The notes under the pieces are model-generated. The model had not been told where the DNA came from. It did no database searches and worked only from the letters and a program-made list of their open reading frames with translations. From Clostridium peptidivorans (GTDB taxonomy: Bacteria; Bacillota; Clostridia; Clostridiales; Clostridiaceae): 64,000 nucleotides of DNA. The stretch covers positions 1 to 64,000 of the forward strand of contig NZ_OAOD01000018.1 of NCBI RefSeq assembly GCF_900205925.1, in the 5' to 3' direction. Both the position numbers and the translations under genes were made by a program. The stretch's first letter is position 1. Each line of letters opens with the position of its first letter. Of this stretch, positions 41,410 to 51,347 are shown one piece after another.

Positions 41410-43878
41410 TTATTCTACTTCTCTTAATCTTTCAACAATGCTTTGTTTATTTACACTTATATATGAAATAAAGGGCACAAATACTGATATTAAAATTAAA
41501 ATTGGTGCTGTAATTAAAATAGGAGATATTATAAACTTGTAGTTATAAAACCATAAACTGCTTGCAATAGGCTTGATAACAATTAATGACACCAAGCTGC
41601 CTAAAATTACTGAAAGAACTATTGTGGCTAGTGCATAACCACCCCCCTCCAATATTAGCATTTTGTTAAGTTGCTTATTTGTCATACCGATACTTTGTAG
41701 CATAGCAAATTCTCTTCGTCTTGAGATAATACTTGTTAACATGGCATTTATAAAGTTAAGTATTCCAATTATCCCAATAATAAAGCTAAGAGTACCACCT
41801 ACCAATAAGAACGTATTTTGTAAGCCCTTAAATTCATCTATAAACTTTTGCTTTGATTCATAATCCATTTGAGGTTCAATTTTTTTCGTATAATCCTGTA
41901 AGAAGCGTTCTGTTTGTTCTATATATTTATCTTCTACATTAAACACATAGGTCATTGTTAAAGGATTTTTTATTTCACCTATAAATTTCTTCGATGGAAG
42001 ATACATTATACAGTTGCTACCCCCAAATGAGTATCTTACAGACATATTATATTTATCCTCTGCTTTTGCCATAACTTCATATTCTTTTGTAATATTATTT
42101 CCCAAGGCTACAGTTACCTTATCTCCTATATTAAATTTGCTTGTTTCATATTTTATCTTACCGTTGTCATCAGATTTTACACCCTCTATAATATAGTTAC
42201 CTGTTTTAAATTTTTCTAAGTCAAATTCCCCTTCAAATATATTTAACTGTGATAGTGGAAAGTCATCTAATCCGTATAGTTGTGCCGTTGTTTCTTTATC
42301 ACCAATCCTTGTCCTAGTCTCTTTTACGTTATAATAAATTCTTCCGCTATTTTCTATGCCCTCAAGTCTAGAGATTTTATTAATCATCTCCTCTGATATG
42401 ACATCATCCTCAGATTCAAAAGACTTGATTACATTAAAGTAGTTTGCATTACCTGCCATAAAATCGGTTATTACATATCTTTCTAAAAATTTATTCATAT
42501 CAAAACCATTAGTAAGTGTGAATACTGAATTGAGAAGAATTAAGCTTAAAGATATCGAAATAATAACCACAGCAGTTTTTCCCTTGTTTCTTAAAATGTT
42601 GAATAAAGCCATATTGTGCACTTTTCCACCATTAAAAGAATTTTTATGTGTTTTACCTTTATCAGCAACATCAATATACTTTGTAGCTTCCACAGGAGAA
42701 ACCCTTGATGCAATTTTACCAGGCTTTCTACAGCTAATAAATACGGTAATAAGTGAAAAAATGGTAGCTCCAATAAAAATAACAGGACTAAAAGATGTAT
42801 AACTTACTTTAAAACTAGAGGTGCTCATAATAGTTGGTAAAAGTATATTTCCAATTCCATATCCAGCCACAAGGCCAATTGGTATCCCAGCAATTGATAG
42901 CATTAGCGCCTGCTTTCTAATTAGCCTTTTAATTTGCTTTGGAGTCATTCCAATGGTTTTAAGCAAGCCATAAAAACGTACATCTCTTATTACAGATATT
43001 TGAAATATATTATAAATAATTAAATATCCAGTGAAAATAATTAAAAGAGTTGCAGCTAAAATTGCTATTATAGTGGAAACATCCATTCCAAAGTTTGTAG
43101 ACATATATGCCCAGTTTACTCCTGTTGCTATAAAATTTGGCGAATTTCTATCACTGCTGTAACCACTACTTTTAAGAACTGCATCCATATTTTCTTCTAT
43201 ATTTAAACTATTTCTAAATAGCACATCTGCATAGATAAGTCCTGTCTCATCATCTTTATCAATATTTACATTCTTAAGATTCTTGTCTATAAATTCATTT
43301 GATACAAGAACCATGCTTCCGGGGCCAACCTCATCACTTTCCCAAAATCCAGATAAAACAAATTCTGTAGATAGCTTCTCTTTGCCAATGTAATATTCAA
43401 TTGTAATCCTTTTTCCTGTTTCATGTGGTACCTCTAATAAATCTAGGACAGCCGTACTCGTTGCTACTTCGTTTTCTTTTTCAGGCATTTCCCCTTTTGT
43501 TGGATAGGAAAACCACATTTTTGCTTGGGTATCAGTAGCATATCTAACTTCAGTATGATGCTTTATAAATTCTTTGTTTTCGCCCATACTTACCATAATT
43601 GAATAGCCTAATTCCTTTATAAGAGGATTATCTTTTATATTGTTAAGTTCCTCTCTGGTTAGCTTTTTAAATGTTCCATGAGCATATCCCCCTGCTTGCC
43701 TCATACTTTGCTGCTCCATTGACTCCACCATACCCATGCCTATGGTAAATAATGCTGTAAATAAAATTGTTGTCAGCGCTATTGCAATAATTGCAAAGAT
43801 ATTTCTTAATTTATTCCCCTTTATACTTTTTCTTGTTAGTTTATTTATTATGGCTTTATTATTATTCTCAAATTTCAT
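41410..43878 (-). CDS. MacB/FtsX-type ABC transporter permease
   Basis: This roughly 822-aa permease has two FtsX-type units. Each has a membrane helix, a large extracellular domain and then three helices (LLIIFTGYLIIYNIFQISV; FIIGIIGILNFINAMLTSI). The conserved turn RDVRFYGLLKTIGMTPKQIK is in unit 1 and RRREFAMLQSIGMTNKQLNK in unit 2. Such permeases work as mechanotransmitters or peptide exporters with the ATPase. ATG 43878 overlaps the ATPase stop in an ATGA arrangement; the alternative ATG at 43884 is too close to GGAGGT. The regulator and kinase downstream suggest an antimicrobial peptide response system. Confidence 0.88.
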   Translation of the reverse strand: MKFENNNKAIINKLTRKSIKGNKLRNIFAIIAIALTTILFTALFTIGMGMVESMEQQSMRQAGGYAHGTFKKLTREELNNIKDNPLIKELGYSIMVSMGENKEFIKHHTEVRYATDTQAKMWFSYPTKGEMPEKENEVATSTAVLDLLEVPHETGKRITIEYYIGKEKLSTEFVLSGFWESDEVGPGSMVLVSNEFIDKNLKNVNIDKDDETGLIYADVLFRNSLNIEENMDAVLKSSGYSSDRNSPNFIATGVNWAYMSTNFGMDVSTIIAILAATLLIIFTGYLIIYNIFQISVIRDVRFYGLLKTIGMTPKQIKRLIRKQALMLSIAGIPIGLVAGYGIGNILLPTIMSTSSFKVSYTSFSPVIFIGATIFSLITVFISCRKPGKIASRVSPVEATKYIDVADKGKTHKNSFNGGKVHNMALFNILRNKGKTAVVIISISLSLILLNSVFTLTNGFDMNKFLERYVITDFMAGNANYFNVIKSFESEDDVISEEMINKISRLEGIENSGRIYYNVKETRTRIGDKETTAQLYGLDDFPLSQLNIFEGEFDLEKFKTGNYIIEGVKSDDNGKIKYETSKFNIGDKVTVALGNNITKEYEVMAKAEDKYNMSVRYSFGGSNCIMYLPSKKFIGEIKNPLTMTYVFNVEDKYIEQTERFLQDYTKKIEPQMDYESKQKFIDEFKGLQNTFLLVGGTLSFIIGIIGILNFINAMLTSIISRRREFAMLQSIGMTNKQLNKMLILEGGGYALATIVLSVILGSLVSLIVIKPIASSLWFYNYKFIISPILITAPILILISVFVPFISYISVNKQSIVERLREVE

Positions 43879-44552
43879 ATACATGTACCTCCGATGATCT
43901 TACCATCTTCAATACGAATTATTCTGTCTGCTAACTGAGCAATTTCTTCATTGTGAGTTATCATAACTATCGTTTGGTTAAATTTCTTGCTTGTCATTTT
44001 TAAAAGTCCAATAACTTCCATACCTGTCTTACTGTCAAGGTTTCCTGTAGGTTCATCTGCAAGTATGATTGCTGGTTTTGCTGCTAATGCCCTTGCTATT
44101 GCCACACGCTGCTGTTGTCCTCCTGAAAGATTATTTGGCATATTATTTAGCTTGCTCCCAAGCCCTAAAGTATTTATAATCTCTTCCAGAAAAGTCTTGT
44201 CAATCACTCCACCATCAAGCTCTATTGGTAAAGTAATATTTTCATACACGTTCAATATAGGTACAAGATTATAGTTTTGAAACACAAATCCAATATTTCT
44301 GCGTCGAAATACAGTGAGCTGTTCATCATTCATTGAAAATATATTTTTACCACTTACCTCTACACTTCCACTTGTTGCTCGATCAAGTCCACCAAGCATG
44401 TGCAGAAGTGTACTTTTGCCGCTTCCTGATGTCCCTACAATGGATACAAACTCTCCCTCATTTATTTCAACACTTACATCGTCAAGTGCTTTAACTATAT
44501 TAGGTTCTTTGCCATAATATTTTTTAAGCTGTTCTGTTTTTAATATACTCAT
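43875..44552 (-). CDS. MacB/LolD-type ABC transporter ATPase
   Basis: This roughly 225-aa ATPase has Walker A GTSGSGKST, Q-loop FVFQNYNLVPILNVYEN, signature LSGGQQQR, Walker B ILADEPTGNLD and switch MITHNEEIA. This is the MacB/LolD/BceA group. ATG 44552 follows GGAG at 9-nt spacing; a TTG at 44567 lies in the ribosome binding site. It is the first gene of the four-gene set with permease, regulator and kinase. Confidence 0.92.
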   Translation of the reverse strand: MSILKTEQLKKYYGKEPNIVKALDDVSVEINEGEFVSIVGTSGSGKSTLLHMLGGLDRATSGSVEVSGKNIFSMNDEQLTVFRRRNIGFVFQNYNLVPILNVYENITLPIELDGGVIDKTFLEEIINTLGLGSKLNNMPNNLSGGQQQRVAIARALAAKPAIILADEPTGNLDSKTGMEVIGLLKMTSKKFNQTIVMITHNEEIAQLADRIIRIEDGKIIGGTCI

Positions 44553-44565
44553 ATAAATCATCTCC

Positions 44566-44599
44566 AAAAAAATTAGATTGCAGCTTTATACTACAATCT
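44566..44599 (-). terminator. Terminator after the kinase gene at 44627
   Basis: AGATTGCAG and CTACAATCT pair (one G-U) around a 7-nt loop; on the minus strand TTTTTTT follows. It separates the two transporter and two-component operons. Confidence 0.8.
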
Positions 44600-44626
44600 A
44601 AATTATAAATTATACTTCTTACAATC

Positions 44627-46024
44627 CTATGACAATATTACAGTTATCTTTGTTCCAACCCCTAAAGTGCTTTCTACACTTATTCTTCCTCCATGGATTT
44701 CAATTATTTGCTTGGCTATATTCATTCCAAGTCCTGAACCTTTATGACTTTCCCCTGTGTTTGTGCCTCTATAATATCTTTCAAAGAGATTATCTAAATC
44801 TTTCTTTGAAATGCCCTTTCCGTTATCCTCTATTTCAACATAAATTTTGTCCCTTTTATCTATATTAATAATAATCTCAGCATCCTCACCATTATGAACT
44901 ATAGCATTGTAAATAAGGTTGGTAAAAGCCCTTTGCAGTAAAGATTTATCAAAGGAAAAAATAATCTGTTCCTTGGTTGAATTAAACTGTATTTCTCTTT
45001 CCTGATAATGAGGATTATTTAATACATCAATAGTGATATCTCTCAGAACTTCTATAAGATCCTGATCTTTACTGTTTATTGGTATCAAGCCTCTTTTTAA
45101 AACTTGAGTTAGCTTTAAATCCTCCAATAACTTCTCCATGTATTGAGCTTTCTCTTGAATTATATGAGAATATTTTTTTATTTCCTCCGCTGTTAAAACA
45201 TATTCTTCATCAGCTATTAATTCTCCATAACCTTTAATGGAAGCTAGAGGAGTTTTTAAATCATGGGACAAATTATGAATCCATTCTTCCCTCATTTTCT
45301 CTATATTCTGCCGTTCAACCTCATTACTCTTTAGTGTACTAGATAAGTTATTAAGACTACTATAAACCTCTTTGTACAAGCCTTTTTCAGCATACTTTTT
45401 ATCATATTTGCCCTTTGATAATTGCCCTATGCCTTTAATGATATGTATAAGAGGATTCGCAATATTCCTGCCAAAAATATATCCAGTAATTATAAATACC
45501 ACAATTGGAATTATTAATAGATAAATCAATACTTTAAATATATTAGTTCTTAATTTTTCTGGTGAAAACTCAATCATATATTTAGATACCTTCTCTATAG
45601 GAAATCCTATAATATAGCTCCATCTATAATTATTTATTTTAGCTGTACCAGAATAAATTGTATAATCATCTATAACCCCAGAATAAATATTATAATAAAC
45701 CATTTGGCTAGGGGCGTAATTATCTAAGGCTTTCTTTGGCTTCTTCCAATGATAAACTTCATACCCTTCTTCATCTAAAATCTGAATCCAAGCATTTCGC
45801 AGATTAAGTTCTTCAATTCCATCTTCAGTTAGTGTAGGCTTACCATCCTTTTGTACAATATATTGATGAAAATCCAAAGAAAAATTTTTGATATTATTCC
45901 ATTTTTCATCATCATTATGATTTTCAACCAAAAATTTATATTGCACAAACATGCTGATATTTAAAATAATAATTACAGATAATACAATAATTAATAAAAA
46001 ACGCAGTAAAATTTTCCGTTTCAT
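44627..46024 (-). CDS. Sensor histidine kinase
   Basis: This 465-aa membrane kinase has a first membrane segment (LLIIVLSVIIILNISMFV), an extracellular domain of about 135 residues, a second segment (VLIYLLIIPIVVFIITGYIF), a HAMP linker, HisKA (WIHNLSHDLKTPLASIKGYG) and HATPase (NLIYNAIVHN, DNGKGIS, GSGLGMNI). It lies one base after the response regulator gene, and the two follow the LanFEG-like transporter genes. It probably senses a peptide antibiotic or envelope stress. Confidence 0.9.
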   Translation of the reverse strand: MKRKILLRFLLIIVLSVIIILNISMFVQYKFLVENHNDDEKWNNIKNFSLDFHQYIVQKDGKPTLTEDGIEELNLRNAWIQILDEEGYEVYHWKKPKKALDNYAPSQMVYYNIYSGVIDDYTIYSGTAKINNYRWSYIIGFPIEKVSKYMIEFSPEKLRTNIFKVLIYLLIIPIVVFIITGYIFGRNIANPLIHIIKGIGQLSKGKYDKKYAEKGLYKEVYSSLNNLSSTLKSNEVERQNIEKMREEWIHNLSHDLKTPLASIKGYGELIADEEYVLTAEEIKKYSHIIQEKAQYMEKLLEDLKLTQVLKRGLIPINSKDQDLIEVLRDITIDVLNNPHYQEREIQFNSTKEQIIFSFDKSLLQRAFTNLIYNAIVHNGEDAEIIINIDKRDKIYVEIEDNGKGISKKDLDNLFERYYRGTNTGESHKGSGLGMNIAKQIIEIHGGRISVESTLGVGTKITVILS

Positions 46025-46025
46025 T

Positions 46026-46757
46026 TTATTTATCCTCTATAATCAGCTTGTAACCTAAGCCCTTTACAGTAATAATATGCTTAGGATTAGCTGAATCATC
46101 CTCTATTTTTTGACGAAGATGTCTAATGTGAACCATTAAAGTATTATCGTAACCTTCAAAATCATCTCCCCACACTTTTTGAAATATTTTATTTTTACTT
46201 AAAATCTGATTAGGATTTTGGGCTAAATACAAAAGAAGGCTATACTCCTTAGCTGTTAAAGTTATAGCTATACCTGACTTTTTAACTTCCCCTTTCTTCC
46301 CATTGATTTCAATATCTCCAAAGCTTATTACATTTTTCTCCTTAACCTGATCCTTTATAGCCATATATTCACTTCTTCTAAAATGAGCTTTAATACGAAA
46401 GGCTACTTCCTTTGGACTAAAAGGTTTAGTAATATAGTCATCTCCACCAATTCCTAATCCTAAGAGTTTATCTACATCCTCAGTCCTAGCTGATAAAAAA
46501 ATGATAGGTACTAAGGTGATTTGTCTTAATATTCTACAGACCTCAAAACCGTCAATGTCAGGCATCATAATATCTAAAATTATAATATCAGGCTTTATTT
46601 CTTTACATATTTTAATAGCATCATGACCACAAGTAGCTTTATAAATTTTTTCGAAGCTTTCTTTTAAAAGAACAGCCTCTAACAAATTCAAAATATCAAC
46701 TTCATCATCTACTAACAGTATTTTCTTATCGTTCATACTTGTCGTATATATATCCAT
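46026..46757 (-). CDS. OmpR-family response regulator
   Basis: This roughly 243-aa regulator has a receiver (ILLVDDEVDILN, phospho-Asp in IIILDIMMPDID, ITKPFSPKEV) and an OmpR winged helix (LTAKEYSLLLYLAQN, NTLMVHIRHLRQKIEDD). ATG 46757 lies 9 bases after GGGAGGTG, whereas a GTG at 46769 overlaps it. It pairs with the kinase downstream and probably controls the adjacent transporter genes. Confidence 0.9.
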   Translation of the reverse strand: MDIYTTSMNDKKILLVDDEVDILNLLEAVLLKESFEKIYKATCGHDAIKICKEIKPDIIILDIMMPDIDGFEVCRILRQITLVPIIFLSARTEDVDKLLGLGIGGDDYITKPFSPKEVAFRIKAHFRRSEYMAIKDQVKEKNVISFGDIEINGKKGEVKKSGIAITLTAKEYSLLLYLAQNPNQILSKNKIFQKVWGDDFEGYDNTLMVHIRHLRQKIEDDSANPKHIITVKGLGYKLIIEDK

Positions 46758-46837
46758 CAAAGCTTTCACCTCCCACTACAGCCCATTATACAATAACTGT
46801 CAATAATTTTCCTGTATTTTTTAAGAAAGCTACATAT

Positions 46838-47572
46838 TTAAGCAACATCTCTCTTTTTAAATCTACCATATCCAAAACTAAATACTGCAATTAGCAATAT
46901 AAAACTAATGATGTATACTATATTTCCCTTACTAAAAGTATCCATATCTCCTCCTAAACCTGCCATAATAGGATAAGTCCAAGGGTAAAATATCCACAAC
47001 TTAGAGTTAGCCACTAGCATAGCTGGTATACTTAATCCAATTCCAACTCCTAAGGGAAGAGCCATATGAGAAAATCTAATGCTTAAAACATAGAGAATAG
47101 CCATGATAGGTAGTGCTGATACATAAATCACCATAGGTTGTATAAGAACTGTATTATAGGGTATATGTCCCTTAACTCCCATAATTCCTCCGGCTATTAG
47201 CATACTTATAATCAATACTATTATGTTGATAAAAATAAGTCCACAGCCGATAATAAACTTTATTCCATATATCTTTTCTTTTTTTACTGGCAAGCTTAGA
47301 TAATGCTTCCAGCTATTATTGGCATTTTCGATTCTCGCCATTAAAGTCATAACTATACTTATTAAAATTGGGAAAAGAACGCTTACGTAAAGAATCATGC
47401 TTTGATTATAAAGCTGGTCCCAAACATTTTGTCCCTTCCCTGTAAATAAGTCATAATATCGAATTAAATTTGAAGCTCCTTGAACTACCATAAATATAGG
47501 TGCTAAAATAACAATACTCAATATCTTAGAATTCTTTAATTTTAAAATTTCTATCTCAAATATATCCTTCAT
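46838..47572 (-). CDS. ABC-2 permease, lantibiotic-immunity type (MutG/EpiG-like)
   Basis: This roughly 244-aa permease has about six membrane segments. MKDIFEIEILKLKNSKILSI at the N-terminus and NANNSWKHYLSLPVKKEKIY are hallmarks of lantibiotic self-protection permeases (LanE/LanG). ATG 47572 follows AGGAG. It is the third gene of the ATPase-permease-permease set. A family role in expelling cationic peptides is known; the actual substrate is not. Confidence 0.85.
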   Translation of the reverse strand: MKDIFEIEILKLKNSKILSIVILAPIFMVVQGASNLIRYYDLFTGKGQNVWDQLYNQSMILYVSVLFPILISIVMTLMARIENANNSWKHYLSLPVKKEKIYGIKFIIGCGLIFINIIVLIISMLIAGGIMGVKGHIPYNTVLIQPMVIYVSALPIMAILYVLSIRFSHMALPLGVGIGLSIPAMLVANSKLWIFYPWTYPIMAGLGGDMDTFSKGNIVYIISFILLIAVFSFGYGRFKKRDVA

Positions 47573-47583
47573 ATGACTCACTC

Positions 47584-48327
47584 CTAACATATTTCTTTTC
47601 TGTTAAAGAAAAAGATTCCTATTACTAAAAAAGCTATTCCAAGGCTAAGACCATATTGCAGCGTAATATTATTATTTATAGTAGGATCTGGAAGAGAATA
47701 AATTATATGTGCATATGGAATTAATTTAGATAAGCTTTCTGATTGTGCAAAGAATATGGAAGATGCTACCCCTACAGATCCTATAGCTAAGGGTATATTG
47801 GTATTACTTATCTCAGCACTTATAAAACATTGAACGCTAATTAAGCTAGTGATGGCAGCTATCTGATAAAGTGTATATTTTAAAATTAATACTAAGTCCA
47901 CAGCTTCATGAAATCCTAATAACTTACCCACAATTACTAAAAGAATTCCATTAAAAAGTATCATTATAATACTTAATATATATACTATAGTCCACTTGGC
48001 TAAGTATACTTTGTTTCTCGAAACTGGAAGTGCTAATGCACTTTTCCAACTATTAGACTTATATTCTATATAATGTACCATGGAAGCAAAAATCGTAACA
48101 ACTAAAGAAAAAAGTAAAAACCATATAAAGTGATGTTGGCCTAGTAACACATTCCAAGAGCTTGCACCCTTATTAACTTCCAAAGTCATAAGATAATCAT
48201 AACGGATAAAAAGGTTGAAAAATGTAAGACCTGCTGCTAAAATAGGTGTCAAAAGAGCTATGGTCCAGATAAAGCTTTTTCTTTGCTTTAAAAATTCCCC
48301 TTTTAATAATTGGTAAAATTCCCTCAT
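47584..48327 (-). CDS. ABC-2 permease, lantibiotic-immunity type (MutE/EpiE-like)
   Basis: This 247-aa permease has about six membrane segments and the same N-terminal pattern (FYQLLKGEFLKQRKSFIWTI) and signature loop (YKSNSWKSALALPVSRNKVY) as the next gene, so the two are probably a heterodimer. Its ATG overlaps the ATPase stop (TAATG). Confidence 0.85.
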   Translation of the reverse strand: MREFYQLLKGEFLKQRKSFIWTIALLTPILAAGLTFFNLFIRYDYLMTLEVNKGASSWNVLLGQHHFIWFLLFSLVVTIFASMVHYIEYKSNSWKSALALPVSRNKVYLAKWTIVYILSIIMILFNGILLVIVGKLLGFHEAVDLVLILKYTLYQIAAITSLISVQCFISAEISNTNIPLAIGSVGVASSIFFAQSESLSKLIPYAHIIYSLPDPTINNNITLQYGLSLGIAFLVIGIFFFNRKEIC

Positions 48328-49232
48328 TACTCTATGCCCCCTGTTAACTCCAAGAATATTTCTTCTAAGTTTTTTTCACTTTCACTTAAATGAGAAACCC
48401 CATATCCAGATAATACTAGTGTCTTATTTAATTCTTCAATATTTATGTTTTTCCTAGGTATATAAAGTTTCTCTTCCCTATTGTCAACAATGAAACCTTG
48501 TCTTTTTAAGAACTCTTCTGCTTCTTTAAGTGGTTTTGCTTTAATGCCAATTTCTCGGCTTCCTTTTGCTTTTAATTCTTCTAAAGTTCCTTGAAATAAT
48601 AAACTTCCCTTTTGTATAATTCCTACGTGGTCTGCTATTAATTCAATTTCACTTAATATATGGCTGCTGATTAATACAGTAACTCCCATGACCTGTGGAA
48701 GACTAATTATTAAATTTCTGATTTCCCTTACCCCTGCAGGATCAAGTCCATTGGTAGGTTCGTCTAATATTAAAAGCTCCCTATCTCCTATTAAAGCTTG
48801 AGCAATGCCCAGTCTTTGCTTCATACCAAGAGAAAAGTTTTTTACTCTTTTATTGCTCCATTTAGATAAGTTCACTATTTCCAAAGCTTTATCTATTTCC
48901 TTTTTATCTACTTGTAGAACTTTTCTTGTTATTTCTAAGTTCTCATAAGCTGTTAAATTTTCATAATAGGAAGGTGATTCTACCATCGCACCCACCTTTC
49001 TTAATATTTCCATACGATGATTTTTTATATCCTTATTGAATATATGCACTGTACCCTTTGTAGGTCTCATTAAATCTAAAAGCATACGTATAGTAGTGGA
49101 CTTTCCAGCACCATTGGGACCTAAAAACCCATATAAAGCACCCTTAGGTACTTTAAGATTTACATCCTTTACTGCTGTAAACTTATTAAATTCTTTTGTT
49201 AAACCCTTTGTTTCGATAACTAATTCACCCAT
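48327..49232 (-). CDS. ABC ATPase, lantibiotic-immunity type (LanF/BcrA-like)
   Basis: This 301-aa ATPase has Walker A GPNGAGKST, Q-loop VGAMVESPSYYENLTAYENL, signature FSLGMKQR, Walker B LLILDEPTNGLDPAG and switch SSHILSEIE. The E-loop form (VES in the Q-loop position) is typical of LanF/BcrA ATPases. It is the first gene of the LanFEG-like operon followed by regulator and kinase. The ribosome binding site is AGGAGG. Confidence 0.9.
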   Translation of the reverse strand: MGELVIETKGLTKEFNKFTAVKDVNLKVPKGALYGFLGPNGAGKSTTIRMLLDLMRPTKGTVHIFNKDIKNHRMEILRKVGAMVESPSYYENLTAYENLEITRKVLQVDKKEIDKALEIVNLSKWSNKRVKNFSLGMKQRLGIAQALIGDRELLILDEPTNGLDPAGVREIRNLIISLPQVMGVTVLISSHILSEIELIADHVGIIQKGSLLFQGTLEELKAKGSREIGIKAKPLKEAEEFLKRQGFIVDNREEKLYIPRKNINIEELNKTLVLSGYGVSHLSESEKNLEEIFLELTGGIE

Positions 49233-49390
49233 TTTAATACCTCCTAAGATTAATTACTTCTGACTGCTTATAATTATATAAATGTCAAATTAACCCTAAA
49301 TTTAGATATCCTTAATTTTGCCTTAATTTTTAAAATTTCATATGAGTGAATTTTATCATTTCCCTATGCAGCTCTTTATAATTAGCAATT

Positions 49391-49424
49391 AAATAGAGGA
49401 CTACTAAATAGCAGTCCTCTATTT
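49391..49424 (-). terminator. Terminator after the chemoreceptor gene
   Basis: AAATAGAGGACT and AGTCCTCTATTT are exact complements around a 10-nt loop, 7 bases past the stop at 49431. Confidence 0.85.
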
Positions 49425-49430
49425 TATATA

Positions 49431-51122
49431 TTATAATTTAAATCTGCTTACTAAATTCTGTAGCTCTACTCCCAGATTAGTTAAGTCCTCTGCCGCATTA
49501 GATACGGATTCCATTGAAGCCGTTTGTTCTTCAGCCGCTGCTGCTACTTCTTCAGAGTTAGAGGCTGTCTCTTCTGCTGCTACGGAAATACTCTCAATTA
49601 AATGTACCACTTTATCAGAACCCTGTGCCATTTCTTTAGCTGCTATTGCTACACTTTGTATCTCATTTACCATAGAATCAATTTCTTTAACAATAATATT
49701 AAAGGAAGATCCTGTAACATTTACAGCTTCTACACCACCATTTACTTCTGCAGTACTTCGTTCCATTATATTTATTGCTGTTTTAGTTTCTAGCTGAATA
49801 TTTTCAACTAATGAAGCTATTTGTTTAGCAGATCCACCAGATTGTTCAGCCAATTTACGAACCTCTTCTGCTACTACAGCAAATCCCCTGCCATGTTCCC
49901 CTGCTCTTGCTGCTTCAATTGCAGCATTTAAAGCTAAGAGATTAGTCTGATCAGCAATATTTTTTATTACTTCTACTATTTGATCAATCTCTTCAGATTT
50001 CTTTCCTAATCTAGTAACAGCTTGAACAGTTTCAACGGAAACTTTTTGCACCTGTTTAATTTTATTAATTGCATCTTCAACCTGTACTAAACCATCACTT
50101 GCTGCCTCTGATGCTCTAATACTACTTTTACTAACAATATCAATATTACCAGCTACCTGCTGAGTGCTTGCAGATAATTCCTCCATTATTGTGCTAGTTT
50201 CTTCAACAGCAATAGATTGATTTGAAGCTCCTGATGCCAATTGTGTTATAGTATCAGCAACCTGTCTACTACTAGCAGTAGTTTCTTCTGAAGAAGACAA
50301 TAACTCCTCACTGGCAGCACCTAAGTTTGAAGATGTATCTGTTATTTTATCAATCATGGTACGTAAATCATCACTCATTTTATTAAAGATTTGAGCTAAA
50401 TCTCCTATTTCATCATTAGTTTTCACTTCAACCTTCTGAGTCAAATCACCATCAGCTATGGCCTTTGTCCCCTCTGATATAGCTTTTATTGGCTTTGTAA
50501 TGACTCTGGAGATTATTATTGCAATTAATAAACCAATTATTAATGTCAATAGGCTACTTATCATTATAAAAGTACGAGCATTTTTTGAAGCTATAACCGC
50601 TTTATCAGAATTTTCATAGATCATTTTCATTCTAAAATCCATTAGCTTTTGTTGAACTTCAAAATTTTTATTTGCTAATGGCAATACATCACTTTTCATT
50701 AAGGTAAGTGCTTCTTCATTTTTTTTAGCTTTTATTAGTGGTATTACCTTCCCCTCTACTATTTGAGAGTACGCGTCATCTAATTTTTTTACTTCTTCAG
50801 CTATTTTTTTGCCTTCTTCAGTATAGGCTTCGTCATAAAGCTCCTTTTCTAATTTGGCATTACTTTGCGCCATCTCACTATACTTATTAACATAACTTTC
50901 ATCATTAGTAAGTATATATCCTCTTACATAGGATGTTTGCTGAGAAAAATCAAATCGAATTTCATTGGATTTATTAATTAATACAATATCCTTTTGAACT
51001 AGTTGTGTTATAGCTTTATCTATATTTAATAACTTAACGTATGAGAATATACCTATTATAACAGTTAATATTATAATTACAGCAAATCCTAAAACTATTT
51101 TTGTACCTATTTTAAATTTCAT
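49431..51122 (-). CDS. Methyl-accepting chemotaxis protein
   Basis: This 563-aa chemoreceptor has a membrane segment at about 10-30, an extracellular four-helix-bundle (4HB_MCP) domain to about 185, a second segment (IMISSLLTLIIGLLIAIIIS), a HAMP domain and a cytoplasmic signalling domain. The hairpin tip IADQTNLLALNAAIEAARAG followed by EHGRGFAVVAEEVRKLAEQS is fully conserved. The ligand is unknown. The gene is monocistronic with a GGGGG ribosome binding site and its own terminator. Confidence 0.94.
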   Translation of the reverse strand: MKFKIGTKIVLGFAVIIILTVIIGIFSYVKLLNIDKAITQLVQKDIVLINKSNEIRFDFSQQTSYVRGYILTNDESYVNKYSEMAQSNAKLEKELYDEAYTEEGKKIAEEVKKLDDAYSQIVEGKVIPLIKAKKNEEALTLMKSDVLPLANKNFEVQQKLMDFRMKMIYENSDKAVIASKNARTFIMISSLLTLIIGLLIAIIISRVITKPIKAISEGTKAIADGDLTQKVEVKTNDEIGDLAQIFNKMSDDLRTMIDKITDTSSNLGAASEELLSSSEETTASSRQVADTITQLASGASNQSIAVEETSTIMEELSASTQQVAGNIDIVSKSSIRASEAASDGLVQVEDAINKIKQVQKVSVETVQAVTRLGKKSEEIDQIVEVIKNIADQTNLLALNAAIEAARAGEHGRGFAVVAEEVRKLAEQSGGSAKQIASLVENIQLETKTAINIMERSTAEVNGGVEAVNVTGSSFNIIVKEIDSMVNEIQSVAIAAKEMAQGSDKVVHLIESISVAAEETASNSEEVAAAAEEQTASMESVSNAAEDLTNLGVELQNLVSRFKL

Positions 51123-51294
51123 ATATATCCCCCTAATTCATTATAACCAAATTATTTACTTATTTATATATTATTCTACCATATTATTCTACAAAAATAA
51201 ATAAATTCCTTATTTTTTTTATGAGACTTATACAAAAAAGTAATATATTACTTTAAAACTTTTTTAACTACACTATTTTGCAATATATAAAATA

Positions 51295-51326
51295 AGATAC
51301 CCTTCATTAAATTATGAAGAATATCT
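51295..51326 (-). terminator. Terminator after the RelA/SpoT-like gene
   Basis: AGATACCCTTCAT and ATGAAGAATATCT pair over 13 positions with two G-U pairs and a 6-nt loop, followed on the minus strand by TATTTTAT. It lies 21 bases past the stop at 51348. Confidence 0.85.
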
Positions 51327-51347
51327 TTTGATATCATTTAACAATAT

